From JAVKFF01 sp040226215 (GTDB lineage Bacteria > Pseudomonadota > Alphaproteobacteria > DSM-16000 > Inquilinaceae): 29,716 nt of DNA. Positions 23,390-29,716 of this stretch are shown piece by piece. The stretch is taken from assembly GCA_040226215.1 (NCBI GenBank), contig JAVKFF010000027.1, positions 1 to 29,716 on the forward strand. The letters are read 5' to 3'. The notes below the pieces were generated by a model. The model saw only the letters and a list, made by a program, of their open reading frames with translations, was not told where the DNA came from and did not search any database. Numbering within the stretch: position 1 is the first letter of the stretch; each line of letters begins with the position of its first letter. The position numbers were made by a program, and so were the translations under genes.

Positions 23390-24178
23390 ATGTGCCGTTG
23401 GATCGCCTATTCCGGAGTTCCGGTGTTTCTCGACACCCTGGTCTCGACGCCCGACCACTCGCTGATCCGGCAGAGCCAGCACGCGCACGAGGCCAAGGTG
23501 GAGACCAATGGCGACGGCTTCGGCGTCGGCTGGTACGACCAGCACGTCGAACCGGGCATCTTCCGCGAGGTTCTGCCGGCGTGGTCGGACGACAATCTGC
23601 GCAGCCTCTGCCGGCAGATCCGCTCCCGCCTGTTCTTCGCCCATGTCCGCGCCTCCACCGGGACGGCGACCAGCCGGGCCAACTGCCACCCCTTCGCGCA
23701 CGACCGCTGGATGTTCATGCACAACGGCCAGATCGGCGGCTATGCGGTCCTGCGCCGGGCGCTGGAGGCGATGATCCCCGATGCGCTCTACACGCACCGG
23801 GTCGGCACGACCGACAGCGAGGCGCTGTTCCTCGCCTTCTTCGCCGAGGGGCTGGCCGACGATCCGATCGGCGCGGTCAGCCGAACGCTGTCGGCCATCG
23901 ATGGTCTGCGCCGGGACCGCGGCATCGCCGAGCCGATCCGCTTCACCGCCGCGCTGAGCGACGGCGACAGCCTCTACGCCTTCCGCTTCGCCACCGACGC
24001 CTTCGCGCCCTCGCTCTACCACCGGCCGCAGGCGGGCGCCGGCGTCACCGTGGTCTCCGAGCCGCCGGACCAGGAGCGCGACAGCTGGCGGCAGGTGCCG
24101 CCCGGCCACGTCCTGGTGGCAAGCCCCGGCCGGCCCTGCACCCTGCTGCCTTTCATGGCGGAGGCGGCGGCGGCGTGA
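23390..24178 (+). CDS. Class II glutamine amidotransferase (YafJ/EgtC-like)
   Basis: Ntn-hydrolase of the GATase type 2 superfamily, 262 aa, with no attached synthase domain. Cys2 directly after the initiator Met is the nucleophile once Met is removed (MCRWIAYSG). Other conserved elements are ETNGDGFGVGWY (38-49), AHVRAS (84-89), HPFAHDRWMFMHNGQI (100-115) and TTDSEALF. The substrate is unclear: relatives include YafJ, of unknown role, and EgtC, which hydrolyses a gamma-glutamyl bond in ergothioneine synthesis. A GAGGA lies upstream of the ATG. It closes the aminopeptidase-NlpC/P60 operon, so hydrolysis of a gamma-glutamyl peptide bond is an attractive but unproven idea. Confidence 0.92.
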   Translation: MCRWIAYSGVPVFLDTLVSTPDHSLIRQSQHAHEAKVETNGDGFGVGWYDQHVEPGIFREVLPAWSDDNLRSLCRQIRSRLFFAHVRASTGTATSRANCHPFAHDRWMFMHNGQIGGYAVLRRALEAMIPDALYTHRVGTTDSEALFLAFFAEGLADDPIGAVSRTLSAIDGLRRDRGIAEPIRFTAALSDGDSLYAFRFATDAFAPSLYHRPQAGAGVTVVSEPPDQERDSWRQVPPGHVLVASPGRPCTLLPFMAEAAAA

Positions 24179-24227
24179 AGGCCCGGCCCTGCCTCGCCCC
24201 CCTACGGCTCCCGCGTGAGGCGCCGGC

Positions 24228-25157
24228 TCAGTAGCCGCGCGCGTAGTCGACGACGTAGCGCAGCGGCCGGCCAGCCTCGCAATCCTTGATCTGCTGGGCG
24301 ATCACCGGACCGGCGGTGACCGCGAAGGTGACGCTGGCGACGTGCGGCGTGATGTTGATGCGCTCGTCGCCCCAGAAGGGATGGTCCTCCGGCAGCGGCT
24401 CGGTCTCGAAGACGTCGAGGGCGGCGCCCGAGAGCTGGCCGCGGTCCAGCGCCGGGATCAAATCCGCCTCGCGCAGCAACGCGCCGCGGCCGGCATTGAT
24501 CAGATAGGCGCCGGGCTTGGCGGCGGCGAACAGGTCGGCGTTGAGCAGGTGGCGGGTTTCCGTCGTCAGCGGCAGCAGGGCGACGATCACGTCCGCCTGT
24601 CCGGCCGCCTGGCGCAGCCCGTCCTGGCCGGCGAAGCAGGTGATGCCCTCGATCTCTTTCGGCGTGCGGCTCCAGCCCAGCATGCGGAAGCCGATGCGGC
24701 GCAACACCTGGGCCGCGTCGCCACCAAGCTCGCCCAAGCCCAGCATCAGCACGGCGTGCTGGCGGGCCAGCGTTTCCTTCTCCTTCACCCATTTGCCGGC
24801 CCGGTTGTGGGCGCGATAGGCGTCGGCCTTGCGGTGCCATTCGACGACGCGCCAGACCACGAACTCGGTCATCGCCTCGGTCAGGCCCGGATCGACCAGA
24901 CGGCACAGCGGCACGTCGCGCGGCATGCCCTCCTGGCCGACGATGGCGTCGACCCCGGCGCCGAGGTTGAAGACCGCCTTCAGGTTGACCAGTGGCGCCA
25001 TCAGCGCCGCCGGCGGCTTCCAGACGATGGCGTAGCGGATGTCGGCGGGGTCGTAGGCGTCCTCGGGCGTGACCAGGGGCATGTCGACGCCGGCGCCGAC
25101 CAATGCCTCTCGCCATTCCGCCGCCTGGTCCGATTTGGAGATGAAAAGGATGGTCAT
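24228..25157 (-). CDS. ghrA: Glyoxylate/hydroxypyruvate reductase A (GhrA-like)
   Basis: NAD(P)H-dependent D-2-hydroxyacid dehydrogenase reducing glyoxylate and hydroxypyruvate in the cytoplasm. The 309-aa protein has a nucleotide-binding GLGELGGDAAQVLRRIGF (140-157) followed by WSR, where Arg164 suggests NADPH preference. The catalytic set is Arg224 in NAGRGA, a Glu in VFETEPLP and His272 in TPHVAS. The FETEPLPEDHPFW and ERINITPHVAS segments match GhrA. ATG at 25157 has GGAG six bases upstream. It starts 42 bases after the DUF2474 gene and may belong to the cydAB transcript, although no functional link is obvious. Confidence 0.93.
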   Translation of the reverse strand: MTILFISKSDQAAEWREALVGAGVDMPLVTPEDAYDPADIRYAIVWKPPAALMAPLVNLKAVFNLGAGVDAIVGQEGMPRDVPLCRLVDPGLTEAMTEFVVWRVVEWHRKADAYRAHNRAGKWVKEKETLARQHAVLMLGLGELGGDAAQVLRRIGFRMLGWSRTPKEIEGITCFAGQDGLRQAAGQADVIVALLPLTTETRHLLNADLFAAAKPGAYLINAGRGALLREADLIPALDRGQLSGAALDVFETEPLPEDHPFWGDERINITPHVASVTFAVTAGPVIAQQIKDCEAGRPLRYVVDYARGY

Positions 25158-25199
25158 GGGGGTCTCCGCGGCGGCCGCGTCTCGAACGGGTTCGGCCGA

Positions 25200-25319
25200 T
25201 CAGGGTCCGATCAGGGGCCCGATCAGCCAGCGCAAGGCGTAGGCGAAAAGGCCCAGCGTGACAACACCCGCGGCCCAGATGCCGGCGAACCACAGCAGGC
25301 GGCGCCAGCGCTCCTTCAC
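25200..25319 (-). CDS. DUF2474-type small membrane subunit of the CIO-type bd oxidase
   Basis: A 39-codon reading frame immediately after cydB: VKERWRRLLWFAGIWAAG followed by a hydrophobic stretch and ending in a short RWLIGPLIGP tail. One membrane helix (about residues 8-29) with a basic N-terminus and the RLLWFAGIW pattern match the DUF2474 peptides found downstream of cioAB in many proteobacteria, which are analogous in position to CydX of E. coli. The start is the GTG at 25319, 16 bases after the cydB stop; an ATG overlapping the cydB stop (25336) opens another frame that ends after six codons. Likely stabilises the oxidase; that role is inferred from CydX. Confidence 0.78.
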   Translation of the reverse strand: MKERWRRLLWFAGIWAAGVVTLGLFAYALRWLIGPLIGP

Positions 25320-25335
25320 GGCCGGCCACCCGGCA

Positions 25336-26331
25336 TCAGTGATATCCCTGCCCCGGCCTTACCTTGCCGCGGAAGGAGCGGTAGGCGTAGACGGTGTAGA
25401 CCAGCACCATCGGCAGGGTGACGGCGATGGCGATCAAGAGGAAGGTCTGCGTCGACTCCGGCACCGTGGCGTCCCAATAGGTCACCGAGGGCGGCACGAT
25501 GTTGGGATAGAGGCTGTAGGCGATCCCGAACATGCCGAGCAGGAAGAGGCCGATGGCGGTGAAGAAGGGCCGCCGCTCCGCCACGCCCGCGTCGCGCCAC
25601 AGCAAGACGGCCAGCGCTGCCGCGGCCAGGGGCACCCAGACGAGCCAGGCGAGGTTCCAGCCGCCGAACCAGCGTTCGGCCACCTCGTCATGGACCAGCG
25701 GCGTGACGCCCGACACCAGGGCCATGGCCGCCATGGTGGCGACCAGCGCGATCCGGGCCCATTGCCGGGCCAGCGCCTGCAATTCGCCCTGGGTCTTGAT
25801 GATCAGCCAGCCGGCGCCCAGCAGGGCGTAGCCGGCCATGACGCCGAGCCCGGTCATGACCGAGAACCAGGAGAGAAAGTCGAAGGTGCCGCCGGCGAAG
25901 TGGCCGTCGAGCACTGTGACGCCCTGGATCAGCGCCCCCAGCAGCATGCCCTGCAGGAAGCCCGCCCCCATGGAGCCCGCCGCGAACGCGGTCGACCAGA
26001 GCCAGCGCGTGGTCGTGGCCTTCATGCGGAACTCGAAGGCGACGCCACGGAAGATCAGGCAGAACAGCATGCCCATCAGCGGCAGGTAGAAGGCCGGCAG
26101 CGCGACCGCGTAGGCGCCGGGAAAGGCGGCGAAGAGGCCGCCGCCGGCCAGCACCAGCCAGGTCTCGTTGCCGTCCCAGACCGGGGCGATCGAGCCGATC
26201 ATCAGGTCGCGCTGGGCCGTGGTGCGCGCGAAGGGGAAGAGCACGCCGATGCCCAGATCGAAGCCGTCGAGCACGACATAGGCGATCACGGCGATGACGA
26301 TGACACCGGCGAGGACGAGCGTCAGGTCCAT
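25336..26331 (-). CDS. cydB: Cytochrome bd-type ubiquinol oxidase subunit II (CydB/CioB)
   Basis: Membrane partner of CydA in the terminal oxidase that reduces oxygen with quinol electrons. The 331-aa, 8-9 helix protein starts with a first helix followed by LDGFDLGIGVLFPF, the subunit II hallmark, then IAPVWDGNETWLVLAGGGLF and FRGVAFEFR. Length is in the short CioB range rather than the 379 aa of E. coli CydB. It follows cydA after only 5 bases and is followed by the DUF2474 peptide gene. No cydCD assembly genes are seen nearby. Confidence 0.96.
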   Translation of the reverse strand: MDLTLVLAGVIVIAVIAYVVLDGFDLGIGVLFPFARTTAQRDLMIGSIAPVWDGNETWLVLAGGGLFAAFPGAYAVALPAFYLPLMGMLFCLIFRGVAFEFRMKATTTRWLWSTAFAAGSMGAGFLQGMLLGALIQGVTVLDGHFAGGTFDFLSWFSVMTGLGVMAGYALLGAGWLIIKTQGELQALARQWARIALVATMAAMALVSGVTPLVHDEVAERWFGGWNLAWLVWVPLAAAALAVLLWRDAGVAERRPFFTAIGLFLLGMFGIAYSLYPNIVPPSVTYWDATVPESTQTFLLIAIAVTLPMVLVYTVYAYRSFRGKVRPGQGYH

Positions 26332-26336
26332 GGCGC

Positions 26337-27725
26337 TCAGTCCCCTTCCGCCGGCGAGACGACGGCGCTGACCGGCCGGGCGCCGCGCATCGCCTCGGGC
26401 GCGTCCTGGCGCTTGTCCGGCGCCGGTTCCGGACCGTTCCGCACCACCCGGTGGACGAAGAAGAGAAAGGCGGCGAAGACCAGGGCGTAGACCACCACGA
26501 AAGTGGCCAGCGACCAGGCGACGGCGCCGGCCGCGACCGGCGACAGGCTGTCGGCCGTGCGCAGCAGACCGTAGACCGTGTAGGGCTGGCGTCCGACCTC
26601 CGCCGTGATCCAGCCCATGACCGTGGCGATGAAGCCGGCCGGTATGGCGGCGACCAGACAGCGCTGCAGCCAGCGCGACCGGTAAAACCGGCCGCGCCAG
26701 CGTGCCACGGCACCCCAGACGGCCAAGCCCAGCATGATGAAGCCGAGCCCGACCATGATCCGGAAGGCGAAGAAGACGATCGCCACCGGCGGCTGGTCTT
26801 CGGGCGGCACTTCGGTCAGGCCGGGCACCGTGCCGTTCCAGTCATGGGTCAGGATCAGGGAGGCGAGATGCGGGATGCCGATCTCGATATCGTTGGCCTG
26901 AGCCACCTCGTCCGGCCAGGCGAACAGCAGCAGCGGCGCGCCCGCCCGCGTCTCCCAATTGCCCTCCATGGCCGCGACCTTGATCGGCTGGTGCTCCAGC
27001 ACGTTGAGGCCGTGCAGGTCGCCGATGAAGATCTGCGCCGGCGCGAGCACCAGGGCCATCCACATGGCCAGCGACAGGCCTTTGCGGGCGGCGTCCGTGG
27101 CGATGCCGCGCAGCAGGTGATAGGCCGAGACACCGGCCACCACGAAGGAGACGGTGAGGAAGGAGGCCGTCACCATGTGGGCGAGGCGATAGGGCATGGA
27201 CGGGTTGAAGATGACCGCCCACCAGTCGGCCGGGTGGAACTGGCCGTCGACCATCTCGAACCCGGCCGGCGTGTGCATCCAGGAATTGGCGGCCAGGATC
27301 CAGAAGGCGGAGTTCAGCGTGCCCAGCGCCACCAGCACGGTGGCGACGAAATGCAGGCGGTTGCCGACCCGCTCCCAGCCGAACAGCATGATGCCGATGA
27401 AGCCCGCCTCCACGAAGAAGGCGGTCAACACCTCGATTGCCAGCAGCGGACCCAGCACCGGCGCGGTGGCGCGCGAGAACTCGGCGAAATTGGTGCCGAA
27501 CTCGTAGGACAGCACGATGCCGGAGACCACGCCCATGCCGAAGGCGAGCGCGAAGATCTTCACCCAGAGGCGGTAGAGGCGCCTGTACTGCTCGTTGCCC
27601 GTCTTCAGCCACAGCCCCTCTAGGAAGACGAGGAACATCGCCAGCCCGATGGTCAGCGTCGGGAACAGGATGTGGAAGCCGATCGTGAAGCCGAACTGGA
27701 TTCGCGAGAGGATCAGGGCATCCAT
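26337..27725 (-). CDS. cydA: Cytochrome bd-type ubiquinol oxidase subunit I, CIO type (CydA/CioA)
   Basis: Heme-carrying subunit of the quinol oxidase, 462 aa. Heme ligands are visible: His18 (GFHILFP, heme b595), His183 (PYRLAHMV) and Met324 (FRIMVGLGF) for heme b558; Glu98 and Glu106 lie in IEVLTAFFVEAGF. The quinol loop retains Lys249 and Glu254 (IKVAAMEGNW) but is short, and the conserved segment reads GRQPYTVYGLLRT (378-390), which marks the cyanide-insensitive oxidase (CIO) subgroup. The C-terminus is a polar tail after the last helix. The ATG at 27725 is preceded by GAGGGAAG. Head of cydA-cydB-DUF2474. Confidence 0.96.
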   Translation of the reverse strand: MDALILSRIQFGFTIGFHILFPTLTIGLAMFLVFLEGLWLKTGNEQYRRLYRLWVKIFALAFGMGVVSGIVLSYEFGTNFAEFSRATAPVLGPLLAIEVLTAFFVEAGFIGIMLFGWERVGNRLHFVATVLVALGTLNSAFWILAANSWMHTPAGFEMVDGQFHPADWWAVIFNPSMPYRLAHMVTASFLTVSFVVAGVSAYHLLRGIATDAARKGLSLAMWMALVLAPAQIFIGDLHGLNVLEHQPIKVAAMEGNWETRAGAPLLLFAWPDEVAQANDIEIGIPHLASLILTHDWNGTVPGLTEVPPEDQPPVAIVFFAFRIMVGLGFIMLGLAVWGAVARWRGRFYRSRWLQRCLVAAIPAGFIATVMGWITAEVGRQPYTVYGLLRTADSLSPVAAGAVAWSLATFVVVYALVFAAFLFFVHRVVRNGPEPAPDKRQDAPEAMRGARPVSAVVSPAEGD

Positions 27726-27764
27726 CGCCGGGTCTTCCCTCGTGGCGCAACGGTCGGCAGGCGG

Positions 27765-27793
27765 AGACTAGCACGCCCGGCCGCCCCCGTTAA
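27765..27793 (-). promoter_or_regulatory. Candidate cydAB promoter
   Basis: On the minus strand TTAACG (27793-27788) and TAGTCT (27770-27765) are 17 bases apart, about 40 bases upstream of the cydA ATG. No FNR-type TTGAT-N4-ATCAA site is visible next to it. Matches are partial. Confidence 0.33.
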
Positions 27794-27862
27794 TTCGAGC
27801 GAGTGCAGCCGATGGGCAACCCTGCGCCAGCGCGCCCTGATGCCGCATCTGGGGCAGGTAGT

Positions 27863-28032
27863 GAGAAGACGGGCGGCCCCCCGGTCCCGGATCAGCAGCG
27901 CATCACTTGCGTGCCGCGCAGCATCCGGGACGACGGCGTCGTGTGAGCTAAGGACAAACAAGGCGTCGTCCCGGGCGCGATGCGGCGCGAAGTGCCGCTT
28001 CGCAGACCCGGGACCGGCCCGGCGTCTTCGCC
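27863..28032. repeat. Long inverted-repeat element, copy 2
   Basis: About 170 bp, the same family as 10197-10360. Left part: GAGAAGACGGGCG, then GGTCCCGGATCAGCAGCGCA and CGGGACGAC. Right part: CGTCGTCCCGGGCGCGATGC, then GGCGCGAAGTGCCGCTTCGC and AGACCCGGGACC, closing with GGCGTCTTCGCC (28021-28032). The right arm is about 90% identical to that of copy 1; the central loop (about 27935-27960) is unrelated in sequence. It ends 7 bases before the stop of the GGT-like gene and occupies most of the 314-base gap between that gene and cydA. No gene is seen in the gap. Confidence 0.85.
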
Positions 28033-28039
28033 GGACGCC

Positions 28040-29635
28040 CTACCCCGCCGCGACGGCGTCGCCCCAGGGGGAGAGCGGCTCGGTGGCGCCCCAGCGGATG
28101 CCCTCGGCGTCGATCATCACGCCGGCGGGACAGGCGAAGGCGTAGGGGAACATGGTGCGCCTGGTCTCCACCGCGTCGAAGGCGCCGGCAAGCGCCGCCC
28201 GGGTGTCGGCGGGAAGGCTGTTGTCGGCGACGGCGACGGCCGGTCCGCTGGCGTCCACCCGCGGCGTGTGAAAGGCGCTGTCGAGGTCCATGCGGTAGTC
28301 GATCAGGAAGCCCAGCAGATTGGCCACCGCCGGCATGATCTTGCGCCCGCCCGAGGCGCCGACGGCGAAGCGGCGATGGGTCTCGCCCACAGGGTACTCG
28401 CCGATCACCGGACAGACATTCATCAGGCAGCGCTTGCCCGGCGCGATGGAATTGGGCTTTCCGGGCTCGGTGTCGAACCACAGGATGCCGTTGTTCATCA
28501 ACAGGCCGGTGGACGGCCCGATCAGCTTGGCGCCGAAGATCTCCAGCAGCGTCTGGGTCTGGCAGACGATGTTGCCGGCGCCATCGACGACGGCGAAATG
28601 GGTGGTGCAGGCGGGCACCTCCTCGCCCGGCTCGTCGCCCATGGAGTCCAGCCGTCGGGCATAGGCGCCCTGCAGGGCGGCGATCAGCGAGGCGTAGAAG
28701 GCGGTGTCGGGCGCCTCCTCGTCCTTGGGCGACCAGGCGGCGCCGAGCCGGGCCAGCGTGTCGGCCAGGGTCGGACCGGCGGTCAGCCCGGGTACCGCCC
28801 AGATTGTGGCGTCGCGATAGGCGATGCGGAGCGGGTCCAGCTCCCGCACCCGGTAGGAGGCGAGGTCCCCCGTGTCGAGGAAGCCGCCAGCCGCCTGGAT
28901 GTCCCGGGCGATGGCGGCAGCGATGTCGCCCTCGTAGAAGTCGCGCGGGCCGGCATGGGCCAGCTGCTCCAGCGTGTCGGCCATGCGCCCCAGCGAGACG
29001 CGCTTGTCCGACAGCGCCGTCCAGCCGGCCAGCATGGGCCACTGCCCGTCCTCCAGGAAGGTGGCGGCGGAGGCCGGATCGGCCGCCAGCTCGCGCGCGC
29101 AGGACGCGATGACGAGGGCGGCGTACCAGTCGATCGCCAGCCCCTCCCGCGCCAGGGTCACCGCGGGCAGGGCGAGGTCGCGCCAGGGCATCCGCCCCCA
29201 GCGGCCATGCGCCGTCTCGATGCCGGCGATGGTGCCCGGAACGGCCACGGCCAGGGGTCCGAGCGCGTTGCGATCTTCCTTCACGACCGGCCAGGGGAAG
29301 AGCTTGTCCGACGGTGGCCGGTCGGGGTCGAGCGGGTAGGCCGAGGGGTCGAGATTGGCCGGAGAGGCCATGCCGTAGTCGATGGCGTAGGCGCGCTGCT
29401 CCTCCTGGCGCCAGACCATCATGGCGCCGCCGCCGGCGGGTCCGCTCATCCACGGCTCCAGCACGCCCAGCGCCAGCGAGGTGGCGACCGCGGCGTCGAC
29501 CGCGTCGCCGCCCGCCTCCAGCACCTCCGCCCCGACCGCCGCGGCGCGCCAGTGCTGCGACGCCACGACACCCCGCCTGGACCGCGTGGCCGGCTTGGTG
29601 GTGCGCTGGGAGGGCGAGAAGTTGGCGGAGGTCAT
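28040..29635 (-). CDS. Gamma-glutamyltransferase-superfamily Ntn-hydrolase (atypical)
   Basis: A 531-aa protein of the GGT fold, normally a proenzyme that cleaves itself before a Thr. The nucleophile region is present, ACTTHFAVVDGAGN (Thr344 probable), as are EAGGDAVDAAVATSLALGV near the N-terminus, VPGTIAG (132-138) and VGASGGRKIMPAV. Several residues of classical GGTs are not: DFREMAP, whose Arg binds the glutamate carboxylate, reads DYGMASP; the SSM(S)P serines read CLMNVCP; NDQMDDF reads NNGILWF. No signal peptide is visible, so a cytoplasmic acylase- or hydrolase-like role is more likely than periplasmic glutathione turnover. ATG at 29635 is chosen; a GTG at 29677 would add 14 residues. 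Neither has a clear Shine-Dalgarno. Confidence 0.88.
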   Translation of the reverse strand: MTSANFSPSQRTTKPATRSRRGVVASQHWRAAAVGAEVLEAGGDAVDAAVATSLALGVLEPWMSGPAGGGAMMVWRQEEQRAYAIDYGMASPANLDPSAYPLDPDRPPSDKLFPWPVVKEDRNALGPLAVAVPGTIAGIETAHGRWGRMPWRDLALPAVTLAREGLAIDWYAALVIASCARELAADPASAATFLEDGQWPMLAGWTALSDKRVSLGRMADTLEQLAHAGPRDFYEGDIAAAIARDIQAAGGFLDTGDLASYRVRELDPLRIAYRDATIWAVPGLTAGPTLADTLARLGAAWSPKDEEAPDTAFYASLIAALQGAYARRLDSMGDEPGEEVPACTTHFAVVDGAGNIVCQTQTLLEIFGAKLIGPSTGLLMNNGILWFDTEPGKPNSIAPGKRCLMNVCPVIGEYPVGETHRRFAVGASGGRKIMPAVANLLGFLIDYRMDLDSAFHTPRVDASGPAVAVADNSLPADTRAALAGAFDAVETRRTMFPYAFACPAGVMIDAEGIRWGATEPLSPWGDAVAAG

Positions 29636-29676
29636 GGAGTGGCGCCGGTTCGAGGGATGGGGACAGCGGGCAGGCA

Positions 29677-29716
29677 CCCGCCGTCACTTTGGGCGGGAGC
29701 CCACCGTCACTTTGGG
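29677..29716. repeat. 23-bp tandem repeat at the window edge
   Basis: CCGTCACTTTGGG occurs at 29681-29693 and 29704-29716, inside a 23-bp period (CCCG/CCCA at the unit start). The second unit is cut by the window end, so the array may continue. It lies upstream of the GGT-like gene. Confidence 0.6.

Noticed and set aside
27726..27862. FNR/ANR-type operator upstream of cydA
   Set aside because: No TTGAT-N4-ATCAA-like palindrome is visible in the region.
27948..29687. 579-codon frame in another phase over the GGT-like gene
   Set aside because: Arg/Gly/Pro-rich composition with no domain, and it also runs through the repeat element; the alternative frame encodes a clear GGT-fold protein.

Overview
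The window is a high-GC, gene-dense stretch of what looks like the chromosome of an alphaproteobacterium, most likely from the Rhodospirillales or a related order. This placement is an inference from gene order (yidC-engB-argB, HAD phosphatase-dapD-dapE, def-fmt-truA, ffs-dnaX-ybaB-recR), a small SRP RNA, a CIO-type cydAB followed by a DUF2474 peptide, and codon use. Nearly all genes are housekeeping or central metabolism. I see no phage, insertion sequence, CRISPR array, tRNA or rRNA.

Layout. 1-6717 (+): the 3' part of yidC (membrane insertase), engB (ribosome-assembly GTPase), argB (arginine synthesis), a HAD nucleotidase-like phosphatase, dapD and dapE (lysine/diaminopimelate synthesis), and an unknown five-helix membrane protein. 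6706-8899 (-): the tightly overlapping def-fmt-truA cluster (N-formyl group addition and removal, tRNA pseudouridylation). 9012-10193 (+): rmuC. 10405-13720 (-): the SRP RNA gene ffs, then dnaX, ybaB and recR. 13818-14387 (-): two small genes I do not recognise, one encoding a secreted cysteine-rich protein. 14500-14758: a cluster of three different palindromic repeats. 14811-18408 (-): prpD-prpB-prpC, the 2-methylcitrate route for propionate. 18720-20445 (+): a HupE/UreJ-like membrane protein without its histidines, and a membrane-anchored TAXI-type binding protein. 20468-21118 (-): a glutathione S-transferase. 21206-24178 (+): an M17 aminopeptidase, an NlpC/P60 peptidase and a class II glutamine amidotransferase. 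24228-27725 (-): cydA-cydB-DUF2474 (cyanide-insensitive type bd oxidase), then a GhrA-like reductase. 28040-29635 (-): a gamma-glutamyltransferase-superfamily protein lacking several donor-binding residues.

Intergenic DNA carries two copies of a roughly 165-bp inverted-repeat element lying directly after the stop codons of rmuC and the GGT-like gene, a separate mosaic of palindromes downstream of prpC, and a 23-bp tandem repeat running off the right edge.

I do not see a clear new multi-gene defence or mobile system. The best candidates for something undescribed are the two-gene secreted-protein module (13818-14387), the histidine-less HupE-like/TAXI pair (18720-20445), the atypical GGT-family enzyme, and a possibly leaderless def promoter.
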